Shown here piece by piece: positions 46,310 to 53,491 of a stretch of 64,000 nt of DNA. Position 1 is the stretch's first letter; each line of letters opens with the position of its first letter. The position numbers were made by a program, and so were the translations under genes. The notes beneath the pieces were generated by a model, which ran no database searches, was not told where the DNA came from, and saw nothing but the letters and a program-made list of their open reading frames with translations. The stretch lies in contig NZ_QKNS01000005.1 in NCBI RefSeq assembly GCF_003231285.1, positions 310,001 through 374,000 of the forward strand, in the 5' to 3' direction. The stretch is from Hymenobacter sediminis. GTDB taxonomy: Bacteria; Bacteroidota; Bacteroidia; Cytophagales; Hymenobacteraceae.

Positions 46310-47199
46310 CTACTCCAGCACTGAACGCTGGTGCGTTACCCACTGCACAACAACGAGGCCGAATCGTTTCAGGGCGCCGAGTGCCAGTTGGTATTCTCCT
46401 ACCAAAATGCTGCTCCCTAGCAGCGCGGCCGCTGGCATCAGAACCAGTGCAATGAGGGCGCCAGCAATAACACTGCGCCGGTAGGCCGCAATTATGACTA
46501 CCCCAGCTGCTGCTCCACAAGCCGAAACCAGCAATTCCTTTACGCCAGGATCGATGATATTGTGCACTTCGGGGTTAGTCAACAAATCGTGGGCAGATGC
46601 CTCACCGACGCCAACCAGCCCGAGCATGGTGCTGCCTGCGGTTAAATAAACAAAGCGTAACCAATCAGCACGGACCGCAGCCCGAGCCCTACCACGTGGC
46701 AGGGCCGTAGCACAACACCAAGCGGAATAGCGGCTATAGGTTCGAATCCGGGAGATATAATGCTGGAGGCAATGAAAGCAACTGCCTGTGGCACTTGGTC
46801 TGAAACCAGGCCTATGGCCGCAACAACTCCACCTAGTGCCATCAGGGCCGCATAGTTGGGGGTCGGCCGCCCCTGTTGGCGCAGTCCGGCTTCTACCTCT
46901 TCCCAAATAGCCTCGTCCCGGTCATTAAGGATTTTCTCTCCCTTAGAAAGATCAATAATGCTGCTCAGTTCGGCAGTGGCAACTGATAGGTCCTGCAAGT
47001 CGGGAATAACGTCGCGGACCCGGCGCAGCACCTCATCGGCTCCCCGATTCAGCACTTGCACGGTAATGATGTCGCCGGGAGGCTTGCGCGAAGCCCCAGG
47101 CTGCACGCTCAGGCTTACTACCTCGTCAATTTCGGTCAGCTGCCGGGATAAAGTTTCTGTAACAGATGGGGGAACGGTAAGGGCAATACTACGATGCAT
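46310..47199 (-). pseudogene. DUF389 family membrane protein gene, broken by a frameshift
   Basis: Two overlapping minus-strand frames together make one DUF389 protein of about 295 residues. The first frame (from ATG 47199) has an ACT-like N-terminal domain and SSIISPGFEPIAAIPLGV, which matches the conserved SPxxxPI region of this family. It stops at TAA 46642 right after GYALFI. The other frame continues the membrane domain from TAGSTMLGLVGVG to the end at 46310 with four more hydrophobic segments. A shift of -1 (one base missing in the TTTATTTAA tract, 46642-46652) would join them. No canonical slippery heptamer is present, so a pseudogene or a sequencing error is likelier than programmed frameshifting. 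It borders the accessory locus. Confidence 0.75.
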
Positions 47200-47305
47200 A
47201 AGCTTAAGCCAGGGTATGAGCTCGGCTGTACGTAGAAAACGACCTGTGGGCCGATCAGGGCCCGGGATTGTTGCCCAAGCTTTGGCTTAAGGCATCGGAA
47301 TTGAG

Positions 47306-47334
47306 TTGTCCTTCGTATGGAGGCACTTACCTTG
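47306..47334 (+). promoter_or_regulatory. Promoter left in front of the gene remnant at 47345
   Basis: TTG at 47306-47308, a 19-nt spacer, and TACCTTG at 47328-47334 fit the Bacteroidota promoter with one T missing from the -7 box. It ends 10 bases before the remnant ATG. On the opposite strand, matching arms CTTAAGCCA (47203-47211) and TGGCTTAAG (47283-47291) lie nearby. Confidence 0.5.
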
Positions 47335-47344
47335 TATCTGCAGT

Positions 47345-47416
47345 ATGACTGAAATCAATATTCAACGGAGAAAATCTTCTCCTAGCCCTTGGCTGCTGGT
47401 GTTTGTTTTAAGTTAG
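47345..47416 (+). pseudogene. Truncated N-terminal remnant paralogous to the gene at 52811
   Basis: A 23-codon frame, MTEINIQRRKSSPSPWLLVF and three more residues, then TAG. Its first 18 codons match those of the intact gene at 52811 at 46 of 54 bases by my count. Five of the eight differences are silent third-position changes, so this was once a translated paralogue and not a fresh duplicate. Similarity stops at the membrane helix, about 20 bases before the stop codon of the oppositely oriented ABC exporter gene. The likely reading is that the rest of the gene was lost when the exporter locus arrived. A translated 23-residue peptide is the alternative. Confidence 0.65.
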
Positions 47417-47436
47417 CAGGTTGAGCATTGTTTTGG

Positions 47437-49644
47437 TCAAATCTGCCCAACAAGAGACTCCTGAGTTGCCAGAGATGGTGCTGAAACTGCGCTGGGTATT
47501 AGTTGCTGCCAGAGAGTGTAGTACGCACCCACTTTGTGCAATAATTCATTATGAGTACCTTCTTCCAATAATTTGCCGGCTCCCAACACCACAATTTTGT
47601 CGGCGTGCATAATTGTGCTCAATCGATGCGCGATGAGAATAACAGTCCTGCCCTCGTCTCGCAACTGTTGTAGCGTCTGCTGTACATATTGCTCGGATAC
47701 AGTATCGAGGGCAGAAGTAGCTTCGTCCAAGATCAAAATTTCTGGACAGCGATATAGAGCACGAGCGATAGCCAGACGCTGTTTCTGTCCTCCAGATAAG
47801 CCAGCCCCTCGTTCGCCCAGCTGCGTAGCAAACCCATGGGGAAGCTTCTCCACGAACTCTAGGATGCCAAGCTGCTTGCAGATGCTGATAATACGACGCA
47901 TATCTGGTTCAATATCACCAATGGCAATATTTTCAACTATACTGCCCGTAAATAAGTCAATTTGTTGAGGAACAACGCTTACTACTCGCCTCAGGCTCTC
48001 CAAAGTTAAGTGCCGAATATCTAGGCCACCTATCGTGATGCTGCCGCCTGCGAGTGGGTATAATCCTTGCAGTAAAGAAAGTAAGGTGGTTTTGCCCGAT
48101 CCGCTCTCGCCCACGATGCCTGTGATGGAGCCTCTAGAAATGTGTAGTGTAAGGTCTTGAAAAACTGTGCCTCTCGTGTTATAAGCAAACGTCACATTGT
48201 GCAAATGAATATCTCCAGCAAGATCTGGCAGAAGGTCGGTTTTGTTGTCGTGCGATTCCCGTTCTAAATCAATAATCTCGAATAATCGGTCGGCGGCAAT
48301 GAGCGCATCCTGTACAGTTTTGTTGGCCCCGATCAAGCTGCTGGCCGGCCCGGTGAAGTAGCCGAGCACGGCATAGAACGAGAGCAGTTCGCCAGGCGTC
48401 AACTCATTGTTCAACACGAAGTAAGAGCCGGTCCATAGCAGCCCAATGCGAAACAGTTGCGACACAAATTCCGATGCTGAGGCGCTGATAATACCATGCT
48501 TGCCGGAATAGTAAACGGTTTGCAACAGCCGGATAAACCGGGTTTCGGTCCGCTCTTGCGCGAAGCTTTCCATCCCAAACCGCTTAATAGTGCCCATAGC
48601 TGTCACCGATTCCACGAGTTGGGCTTCCAGTTCTGCGCTTTGCTCCATAAGCTGACGCTGGTAGCGGCGGTTCAGACGATTTTGCACCCAATAGATACCT
48701 CCGTAAAGCGGCAAAATACCCAGCATGAGCACGGCTAGCTTCCAGTAGTAGGTGAACATGAGTGCAAAAGACAGCAGTACGATAAGCACATTGACCAGCA
48801 GATTCAGCGCCACGTCGTTTACAAAAGCACGAATCCTGACTGCATCATTTACACGGGAAATAATTTCTCCCACGCGCATACTATCGAAGAAGGCTTGGGG
48901 TAGCTGTAGTAGATGTTTGTAATACCCCAGAATCAGACGGGCATCAATCTGCTGGCCGGTTTGAAGAGCAAACAGGCTTTTCATGGCCCCGATAAACAGC
49001 TGGAAGACCAGAAGCAGTAGCATACCCACACTCAGCAGATTCAGCAGATTACGGTTGCCTTCGGTCAGAACGTGGTCTACTACCTTTTGCACGTAGATAG
49101 ACATGGCCAGCCCCAGCACGGTGTACACCGCAGCGCCGAACAACGCTTGGACCATCACTGATTTGTGGGGCTGTACAAGTTTCCAGAACCGGCCCAGCGT
49201 AGAGCTTTTGTGGTCGCCGGGCACAAAAGAAGTATCGGGTAATAGGAGCAGCAGTACACCGCTCCATTGCTGCTGAAATTCAGCCACCGACACGCGGTGA
49301 AGCTGCCCGTCGCCGGGGTCCATGTACGTTACCCGGCCTTTGGCCACGCGGTACACCACGACGTAGTGATGCAGCTGTTGCTCGGTTACTATGACGTGGG
49401 CAATGGCCGGCAACGGAATCTTGCTCAGGCTCTCGACGGTTCCTTTCACGCCTTTCGCCTGAAACCCCAGCTTGGTAGCTGCCTTCACCATCCCCAGCAT
49501 GTTAGTGCCGCGCTGGTCGGTGGTGGCATACTGCCGGATGCGTGCCACGGGCAGCAGCAGCTTGTGGTGTGCCGCTACGGAGGCCAGGCAAGCGGCGCCG
49601 CAATCCGTAATGTCGCGCTGGCGTATTTTGATAGCGTTTCGCAT
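47437..49644 (-). CDS. Peptidase-containing ABC transporter (C39 leader-cleaving bacteriocin exporter)
   Basis: 735 residues in three parts. Residues 1-135 are a C39 cysteine peptidase: catalytic Cys15 in RQRDITDCGAACLAS, His93 in LHHYVVVYRV and Asp109 in MDPGDGQ. Residues 150-440 are a six-helix ABC exporter domain, and residues 480-700 are the ATPase (Walker A GESGSGKT, signature LSGGQKQRLAIARAL, Walker B ILILDEATSALD). Such PCAT proteins cut double-glycine leaders and export the mature peptide. Two peptides with such leaders are encoded on the same strand at 51.7-52.1 kb. The triad is intact. It lies 54 bases downstream of the HlyD adaptor gene. Confidence 0.97.
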   Translation of the reverse strand: MRNAIKIRQRDITDCGAACLASVAAHHKLLLPVARIRQYATTDQRGTNMLGMVKAATKLGFQAKGVKGTVESLSKIPLPAIAHVIVTEQQLHHYVVVYRVAKGRVTYMDPGDGQLHRVSVAEFQQQWSGVLLLLLPDTSFVPGDHKSSTLGRFWKLVQPHKSVMVQALFGAAVYTVLGLAMSIYVQKVVDHVLTEGNRNLLNLLSVGMLLLLVFQLFIGAMKSLFALQTGQQIDARLILGYYKHLLQLPQAFFDSMRVGEIISRVNDAVRIRAFVNDVALNLLVNVLIVLLSFALMFTYYWKLAVLMLGILPLYGGIYWVQNRLNRRYQRQLMEQSAELEAQLVESVTAMGTIKRFGMESFAQERTETRFIRLLQTVYYSGKHGIISASASEFVSQLFRIGLLWTGSYFVLNNELTPGELLSFYAVLGYFTGPASSLIGANKTVQDALIAADRLFEIIDLERESHDNKTDLLPDLAGDIHLHNVTFAYNTRGTVFQDLTLHISRGSITGIVGESGSGKTTLLSLLQGLYPLAGGSITIGGLDIRHLTLESLRRVVSVVPQQIDLFTGSIVENIAIGDIEPDMRRIISICKQLGILEFVEKLPHGFATQLGERGAGLSGGQKQRLAIARALYRCPEILILDEATSALDTVSEQYVQQTLQQLRDEGRTVILIAHRLSTIMHADKIVVLGAGKLLEEGTHNELLHKVGAYYTLWQQLIPSAVSAPSLATQESLVGQI

Positions 49645-49698
49645 AAGAAAAAAGCGCCAAGCTGTTGCCTCGCGCTTGTTGGGAATGAGTTATGTGAA

Positions 49699-50847
49699 TT
49701 AGCTGCTGGCCCCGTTCTGCGTTGGGTTCAGCCAGTCATCGGCCTTGTCAAACAGCAACTGCCAGAGGCTGCGCTCGGCCAACTGAAACCGCGCCCGCAC
49801 CGTCATGCTCTTGCGCAGCTGGCCCCGGTAGCCGCTCTTGAGTTGCAGATACGAGCGGCTCAGTTTGCAGCGCACCTTGAAAACAGGCTGTTGCTCCTTC
49901 AGTAAAGTGAAATCGCGCGCTACATCTGTTACCTGCCCTTCTATCATGCCCCACTGGTTGTAGTCGAAGGCATCAATCTGAAAGCGCACCGGCATCCCGA
50001 CGCGCATGAAGCCGATATCCTTGGGCGACACGTAGCACTCCGCCAGCAGGTCGCCATCCGGGGAGATGCTGCCCAGTAATTCCCCAGCCTGCACGTAGCT
50101 GCCCGCATATTTGCCGGCCAACTGCTGTACTGTGCCCGCCACCGGGGCTGTAAGGGCATAAAGCTGCCGCTCCTGGCTTAGTTGCTGCTGCCGCTCGCGC
50201 AGCTCCGCCAGCGCGACGCGGTGGGCGTTAAGGTCGGCTTGCCATTGGCTGCGTTGCGTTTCGGTTAGCACGCGAGCCTCGTCCAGCAGCTTGCGGTGCG
50301 CGAAAGTTTTATCCTCTAGCTCGATACGGGCAATAACTCTCCCTGCGAACAAACGCTGACTGGTAGCCAAATCCCTGCTACTTTTCTCTAGCTGGCTACG
50401 CAGTTGCTGCTGCTGATAGTGAAATTGCGCTGCCTGCTGGCCGTAGAGCTGGGTACGTAGGCCACCTACAGGAACTGTAATACCTTGCGTTAATTGTTTT
50501 AAATCAATTATGAAAGCGGTTCTTTCCGCTTGTTGTTTCTGATTAAGGGCCATTTGGGCTTCTACCGTACCCGACTGTAATACAAGCAGCGTGTCGCCCT
50601 TCCGTACAGTCTGATTTTCTTTCATGTGTAACCGGGTAATTGTGCCAGCTACTAACGGGCGGATTTCAGTTTTTTCAGCCAGTGGGCGGAGGATACCGGG
50701 AGCTTGGGAGGAGATAGGAATGTAAATGATTGGCAAGGTTAGAGCGAACATTACAATAAATAGCACAGTGGATGAGTAAATGATATTGTATTTTTCTGCT
50801 GTTGTTTTTTGGGGAGACAACGCAAGAGTTGAGTTAAGTTTATTCAT
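49699..50847 (-). CDS. HlyD/EmrA-type periplasmic adaptor of the peptide exporter
   Basis: 382 residues: a cytoplasmic start, one membrane helix (about residues 26-48, STVLFIVMFALTLPIIYIPI), a biotinyl-lipoyl half motif (IRPLVAGTITRLHMKENQTVRKGD), a long alpha hairpin (about residues 115-215), the second lipoyl half (YALTAPVAGTVQQLAGKYAGSYVQAGELLG) and a beta-barrel end. It links the inner membrane ABC exporter to an outer membrane channel such as TolC. No TolC gene is in the window, so a shared one is likely. It is 35 bases downstream of the CPBP gene, in one operon with the exporter. Confidence 0.93.
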   Translation of the reverse strand: MNKLNSTLALSPQKTTAEKYNIIYSSTVLFIVMFALTLPIIYIPISSQAPGILRPLAEKTEIRPLVAGTITRLHMKENQTVRKGDTLLVLQSGTVEAQMALNQKQQAERTAFIIDLKQLTQGITVPVGGLRTQLYGQQAAQFHYQQQQLRSQLEKSSRDLATSQRLFAGRVIARIELEDKTFAHRKLLDEARVLTETQRSQWQADLNAHRVALAELRERQQQLSQERQLYALTAPVAGTVQQLAGKYAGSYVQAGELLGSISPDGDLLAECYVSPKDIGFMRVGMPVRFQIDAFDYNQWGMIEGQVTDVARDFTLLKEQQPVFKVRCKLSRSYLQLKSGYRGQLRKSMTVRARFQLAERSLWQLLFDKADDWLNPTQNGASS

Positions 50848-50882
50848 GAGCTCTTGTAAGATGTTGAGCTATTGCTCTTATT

Positions 50883-51608
50883 TTATAGAAAAGAAATAGT
50901 ATTAATTAATGCATGTAATATAAATCCCCAAATAAAGCCTCTTTTTAATCTTATATGCGTAATGAATATGCCCATTATAAATTGGGGCAGTGTGAGTAGT
51001 ATGTAGAATGGAAAATACTTGTACTGAATATTTTTAAAGTTAGTTATGTGTAATAAGCTAAATGATAGGATGGATGCATAAATGCAATAGGAATAATAAT
51101 CATTTTTGATTTTATTTAATGTCAATTCATTTGTGAATAGTTGTATGAAAAGGAAAGAGGCTAATCCAAAAATCAAACCGAAAATGTATGATATTTCTGT
51201 TAACTTTATTTGTAAAATCGAATTGCCGAATAGGTGAAAGATGAGTATAAAAAAGAATATAGATATATGAGTTCTTCTAATGTCAAGTGGTAAACGAAAT
51301 AAAACTTCTTCGAAGAAAGGTCCTATAAAAACAATTACTACGAAAGTATATACTCCAAAGGTATTCCTAAGTGGTGGAGTAGTGGACTTGATTTGCTGAT
51401 AAATAGATTCATTATTTGTATAATAAACAAATAGTTTGTCAATAAGTAAGATGAAACCTCCTGATAGAATGATTCCTAAAGCGCACAAAAGAAAGGAGTA
51501 CAATAAAAATTTTATGTTATAGTATATACTATGTTTGTGTATTCTGTAATACTGGGGGTGTGTCAAAAAATGATGAACAGAGGACAGAAAGGTGGTATCG
51601 TTGTTCAT
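50883..51608 (-). CDS. CPBP family intramembrane protease (possible immunity protein)
   Basis: 241 residues with about seven membrane helices and the CPBP/Abi motifs in order: PFFEEVLFRL (Glu100, Glu101, Arg105), then LSFSLLHITNF, then GFILHALINT. The family includes Rce1-like proteases and Abi proteins; several near bacteriocin genes (such as the plantaricin immunity proteins) confer self-immunity. It lies between the peptide genes and the exporter genes, which suggests immunity or peptide processing. Its base composition is markedly AT-rich, with many AAA/ATA/TTA codons, unlike every neighbour, a sign of recent transfer. A terminator-like hairpin at 51629 separates it from the peptide genes, though read-through is possible. 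Confidence 0.88.
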   Translation of the reverse strand: MNNDTTFLSSVHHFLTHPQYYRIHKHSIYYNIKFLLYSFLLCALGIILSGGFILLIDKLFVYYTNNESIYQQIKSTTPPLRNTFGVYTFVVIVFIGPFFEEVLFRLPLDIRRTHISIFFFILIFHLFGNSILQIKLTEISYIFGLIFGLASFLFIQLFTNELTLNKIKNDYYSYCIYASILSFSLLHITNFKNIQYKYFPFYILLTLPQFIMGIFITHIRLKRGFIWGFILHALINTISFL

Positions 51609-51628
51609 ATGGCGTTGCTGCTACTAGA

Positions 51629-51661
51629 AAAGCGACTGAACGCAGAATGTTCAGTCGCTTT
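51629..51661 (-). terminator. Hairpin after the peptide genes
   Basis: A 13-bp perfect stem (51629-51641 with 51649-51661) and 7-nt loop. The minus strand continues with TTTCTAG after CGC. It lies 34 bases past the stop of the second peptide gene and 20 bases before the CPBP start. It may act as a partial terminator that makes peptide mRNA more abundant than exporter mRNA. Confidence 0.75.
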
Positions 51662-51694
51662 CCAGAAAAGTATTATACTTTGAGCAAACTTTAA

Positions 51695-51865
51695 TTATGA
51701 TCTATTTACTGAGCCACTAATCAGCCCCCAAATAACACCCACAGCTGCTACTGCTCGGCCAAGTTCATGGCCGATTTCATAAGCTGTGCCATCATGGCCA
51801 CCTTCAATACTCGCAAGCTCTTCCTCGGCAATACTACAAACGCCGATATAATCAAAGTTATACAT
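51695..51865 (-). CDS. Double-glycine leader peptide (candidate two-peptide bacteriocin, peptide B)
   Basis: A 56-codon gene with no ORF support beyond its own features. The leader MYNFDYIGVCSIAEEELASI ends in a Leu-Ala-Ser-Ile-Glu-Gly-Gly motif (double glycine at residues 22-23), which is the cut site for C39 peptidases. The 33-residue mature part starts HDGTAYEIG and holds two GxxxG motifs (GHELG and GLISG) within a stretch able to form an amphipathic or membrane helix. Such motifs mediate helix pairing in class IIb two-peptide bacteriocins. It lies 23 bases downstream of the other peptide gene on the same strand. No known bacteriocin sequence was recognised. A signalling peptide is the alternative. 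Confidence 0.78.
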   Translation of the reverse strand: MYNFDYIGVCSIAEEELASIEGGHDGTAYEIGHELGRAVAAVGVIWGLISGSVNRS

Positions 51866-51888
51866 GAGTACTTTGTTTTATGACAAAA

Positions 51889-52062
51889 TTACTTGCCGGT
51901 GAGACCATTATAAAAACCACGGAAGAAATCTCCGATGGCATGAATGTTGGGGCCAATATTATCCAGATTGGCGCCGGCGCCATAAGGGTTGCCTTCACCA
52001 CCCGTTATTGAAACTTCTTCGCTTTCAGTAAGCGAAGTTAGATTGAGAGATTCGAATTGCAT
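51889..52062 (-). CDS. Double-glycine leader peptide (candidate two-peptide bacteriocin, peptide A)
   Basis: 57 residues from the ATG at 52062. The leader MQFESLNLTSLTESEEVSIT ends at Gly-Gly (residues 21-22), with the hydrophobic -4/-7/-12 pattern (Ile, Val, Leu) that C39 peptidases recognise. The mature 35 residues start EGNPYGAGANLDN, are Gly/Asn-rich, and carry a GxxxG (GFYNG) next to a helix GDFFRG, ending GLTGK. This differs in sequence from peptide B but has the same plan, as expected of two-peptide bacteriocins. An in-frame extension reaches 52116 but would put 18 residues before the leader, so the ATG is preferred. The C39 exporter and adaptor on the same strand complete the set. Confidence 0.82.
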   Translation of the reverse strand: MQFESLNLTSLTESEEVSITGGEGNPYGAGANLDNIGPNIHAIGDFFRGFYNGLTGK

Positions 52063-52120
52063 GTTTTTGGATGAAATGGTGAAATGAATGATAACAGCTA
52101 ATAGGTCGCGACACATACTT

Positions 52121-52170
52121 CTGTTTACGTTACAAAACAGCTACTGAACTGCTACTAGTAACAATAGTAG
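52121..52170 (-). promoter_or_regulatory. Two inverted repeats upstream of the peptide genes
   Basis: CTGTTT-N8-AAACAG (52121-52140) and CTACTA-N7-TAGTAG (52152-52170) lie 58-108 bases upstream of the first peptide ATG, just behind the stop of the LuxR-type regulator gene. Twofold-symmetric half sites with 7-8 nt spacing are typical of dimeric LuxR-type HTH operators. They are candidate binding sites only. No TAnnTTTG promoter box was found here. Confidence 0.4.
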
Positions 52171-52190
52171 TTTGCTACCCAAATAGATGT

Positions 52191-52655
52191 TCATACATTA
52201 CTAACCGCAAATGCTATTAATGCATTTCTTCCCTTCAGTCCCAGTTTTTCCCGTATCCGGGCGCAGTGGTTGTTCACGGTAGCGGAACTGATGAAAAGCT
52301 GTTCGCCTATTTGCGGAAGCGTATAGCCTTGGGCCAGCAAAGGCAATATCTCCAGCTCTCTTGAGCTTAGCAGCGACAGGTTGCTAACAGCCTTCTCGTC
52401 TGGCTGAAGCTCGTCTGTTGCGGTAAGTGGCCCGGTTGGGGCGTGTAGCTGCCATAGATATACTCCACTCTGCAGCAGCAGGCGAAGTGTACGCAAGTAA
52501 TGAAAGGCCTTCGCATCCGCTAATGAAGGCGCCTGTTTCCTTATAAGGACCAGCAGGTACTCGTCGGAGTGTTGTTGGAGGGCGTGGCAGCTCTGCAGCA
52601 AATCCTGAATAGGTTTATCGGCGAGGCTGGCAGGTGAGGATGATTCTAGTAGCAT
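52191..52655 (-). CDS. LuxR-type HTH transcriptional regulator without receiver domain
   Basis: 154 residues. The C-terminus is a LuxR/FixJ HTH (about residues 93-148): LSSRELEILPLLAQGYTLPQIGEQLFIS with VNNHCARIREKLGL as the recognition helix region. The first 85 residues are helical with no recognisable receiver, autoinducer or PAS domain. It is the first gene on the minus strand upstream of the two peptide genes (128 bases apart), so it is probably their regulator. Its divergent neighbour at 52811 shares a 155-base promoter region with a 13-bp inverted repeat. Confidence 0.85.
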   Translation of the reverse strand: MLLESSSPASLADKPIQDLLQSCHALQQHSDEYLLVLIRKQAPSLADAKAFHYLRTLRLLLQSGVYLWQLHAPTGPLTATDELQPDEKAVSNLSLLSSRELEILPLLAQGYTLPQIGEQLFISSATVNNHCARIREKLGLKGRNALIAFAVSNV

Positions 52656-52685
52656 AAGCGTAAAAAAGAGATGAATTCATAAAGC

Positions 52686-52762
52686 AATAGGTGTTATAGA
52701 AGAGGAGCGATGAACAAATATATCTGAACTGAGCAAGCATTCTGCGCTTTATAACACCTATT
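52686..52762. repeat. 13-bp perfect inverted repeat in the divergent promoter region
   Basis: AATAGGTGTTATA (52686-52698) and TATAACACCTATT (52750-52762), 51 nt apart, lie between the LuxR-type gene and the divergent gene at 52811. Spacing is too long for a simple dimer site, but would suit DNA looping by a regulator, or a pair of binding sites. It also lies close to the right border of the accessory locus. Confidence 0.6.
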
Positions 52763-52810
52763 TGCTGAGTTGGCCGTAGACGGCAAATCCAATGTCCTTT
52801 CCTTGTTTTT

Positions 52811-53464
52811 ATGGCAGAAATCAATATCCAGCGTAAAAAGTCTTCTCCCAGCCCTTGGCTGCTGATTTTGTTGGTGCTGGCGGTAATAGCTACCGCAGCA
52901 TACTTTCTGCTGCACGCCGATTCTGAAGCACCGGTGCCGGAACCCGTACCAGCCGGAGCCGGTGTGCCGAACCCACCGGATAGCACAACGGGCGCTGAAA
53001 CAGGTCCAGCGCCCGCCGCCGATGCGGTAGGTGATATGGCCTCAGAGCCCGTACCCGTAACCCCGGAGGTGCTGGATTCCTTTGTCCAGAGCGACCCTAC
53101 TCAACCTCAGTACGGGCGGGAAGGGTTGCGCCTGCTTACCTCTGCCTTGGTAAGCCTGGCTGACCGCGACGATCTGCGTGACCCAGCCATTGTTACTCGT
53201 CGCGACGAACTTACCAGCGCCACCGCACGACTGGAGGAAGAAGGTAGTAGTCTGCGGCCGGGCTACGTGGCGGCTACGGCGCTCATGCAGGCCATGCAGC
53301 AGAAAGCCTACCCCGCCCTCGAAGCCGATATCAACCAGCTCACCAGCCAGGCTACGGCTCTCAGTGGCCGTACCGCTACCTCCCAGGATCAGCAGCAGCT
53401 ACGCGAGTACCTAACTCGGGCAGCTACTGTTGTAACGGCTCTGAATCAACCTTCTGCTCGCTAG
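52811..53464 (+). CDS. Hypothetical membrane-anchored protein
   Basis: 217 residues. A conserved basic start (MAEINIQRKKSSPSPW) precedes one membrane helix (about residues 17-34), then a Pro/Glu/Thr/Ala-rich linker (35-90), then a helical domain (about 95-217) rich in Ala, Gln and Leu. It is probably anchored in the inner membrane, with the domain in the periplasm. I recognise no family. Its N-terminal coding segment is repeated as the remnant at 47345, so the family had at least two members. It is followed 27 bases later by a PRC-barrel gene, probably the same operon. Confidence 0.7.
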   Translation: MAEINIQRKKSSPSPWLLILLVLAVIATAAYFLLHADSEAPVPEPVPAGAGVPNPPDSTTGAETGPAPAADAVGDMASEPVPVTPEVLDSFVQSDPTQPQYGREGLRLLTSALVSLADRDDLRDPAIVTRRDELTSATARLEEEGSSLRPGYVAATALMQAMQQKAYPALEADINQLTSQATALSGRTATSQDQQQLREYLTRAATVVTALNQPSAR

Positions 53465-53491
53465 GCAGCATCACCTTCGCTTGTTTAGTTT

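Noticed and set aside
46636..46656. Programmed -1 frameshifting in the DUF389 gene
   Set aside because: There is no X-XXY-YYZ heptamer in the zero frame before the TAA, and no downstream pseudoknot was evident.
46739..46749. GGTTCGAATCC, a tRNA T-loop-like string
   Set aside because: It lies in the DUF389 coding frame, and no acceptor, D or anticodon stems could be paired around it.
49267..49905. A 212-codon plus-strand frame opposite the exporter and adaptor genes
   Set aside because: It spans the intergenic region and two well supported genes on the other strand, and its protein has no domain pattern.
47345..52864. Treating the matching segments at 47345 and 52811 as attL/attR of an integrative element
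   Set aside because: The match follows codon structure with silent third-position changes, which indicates paralogous genes; no integrase or tRNA gene is nearby.
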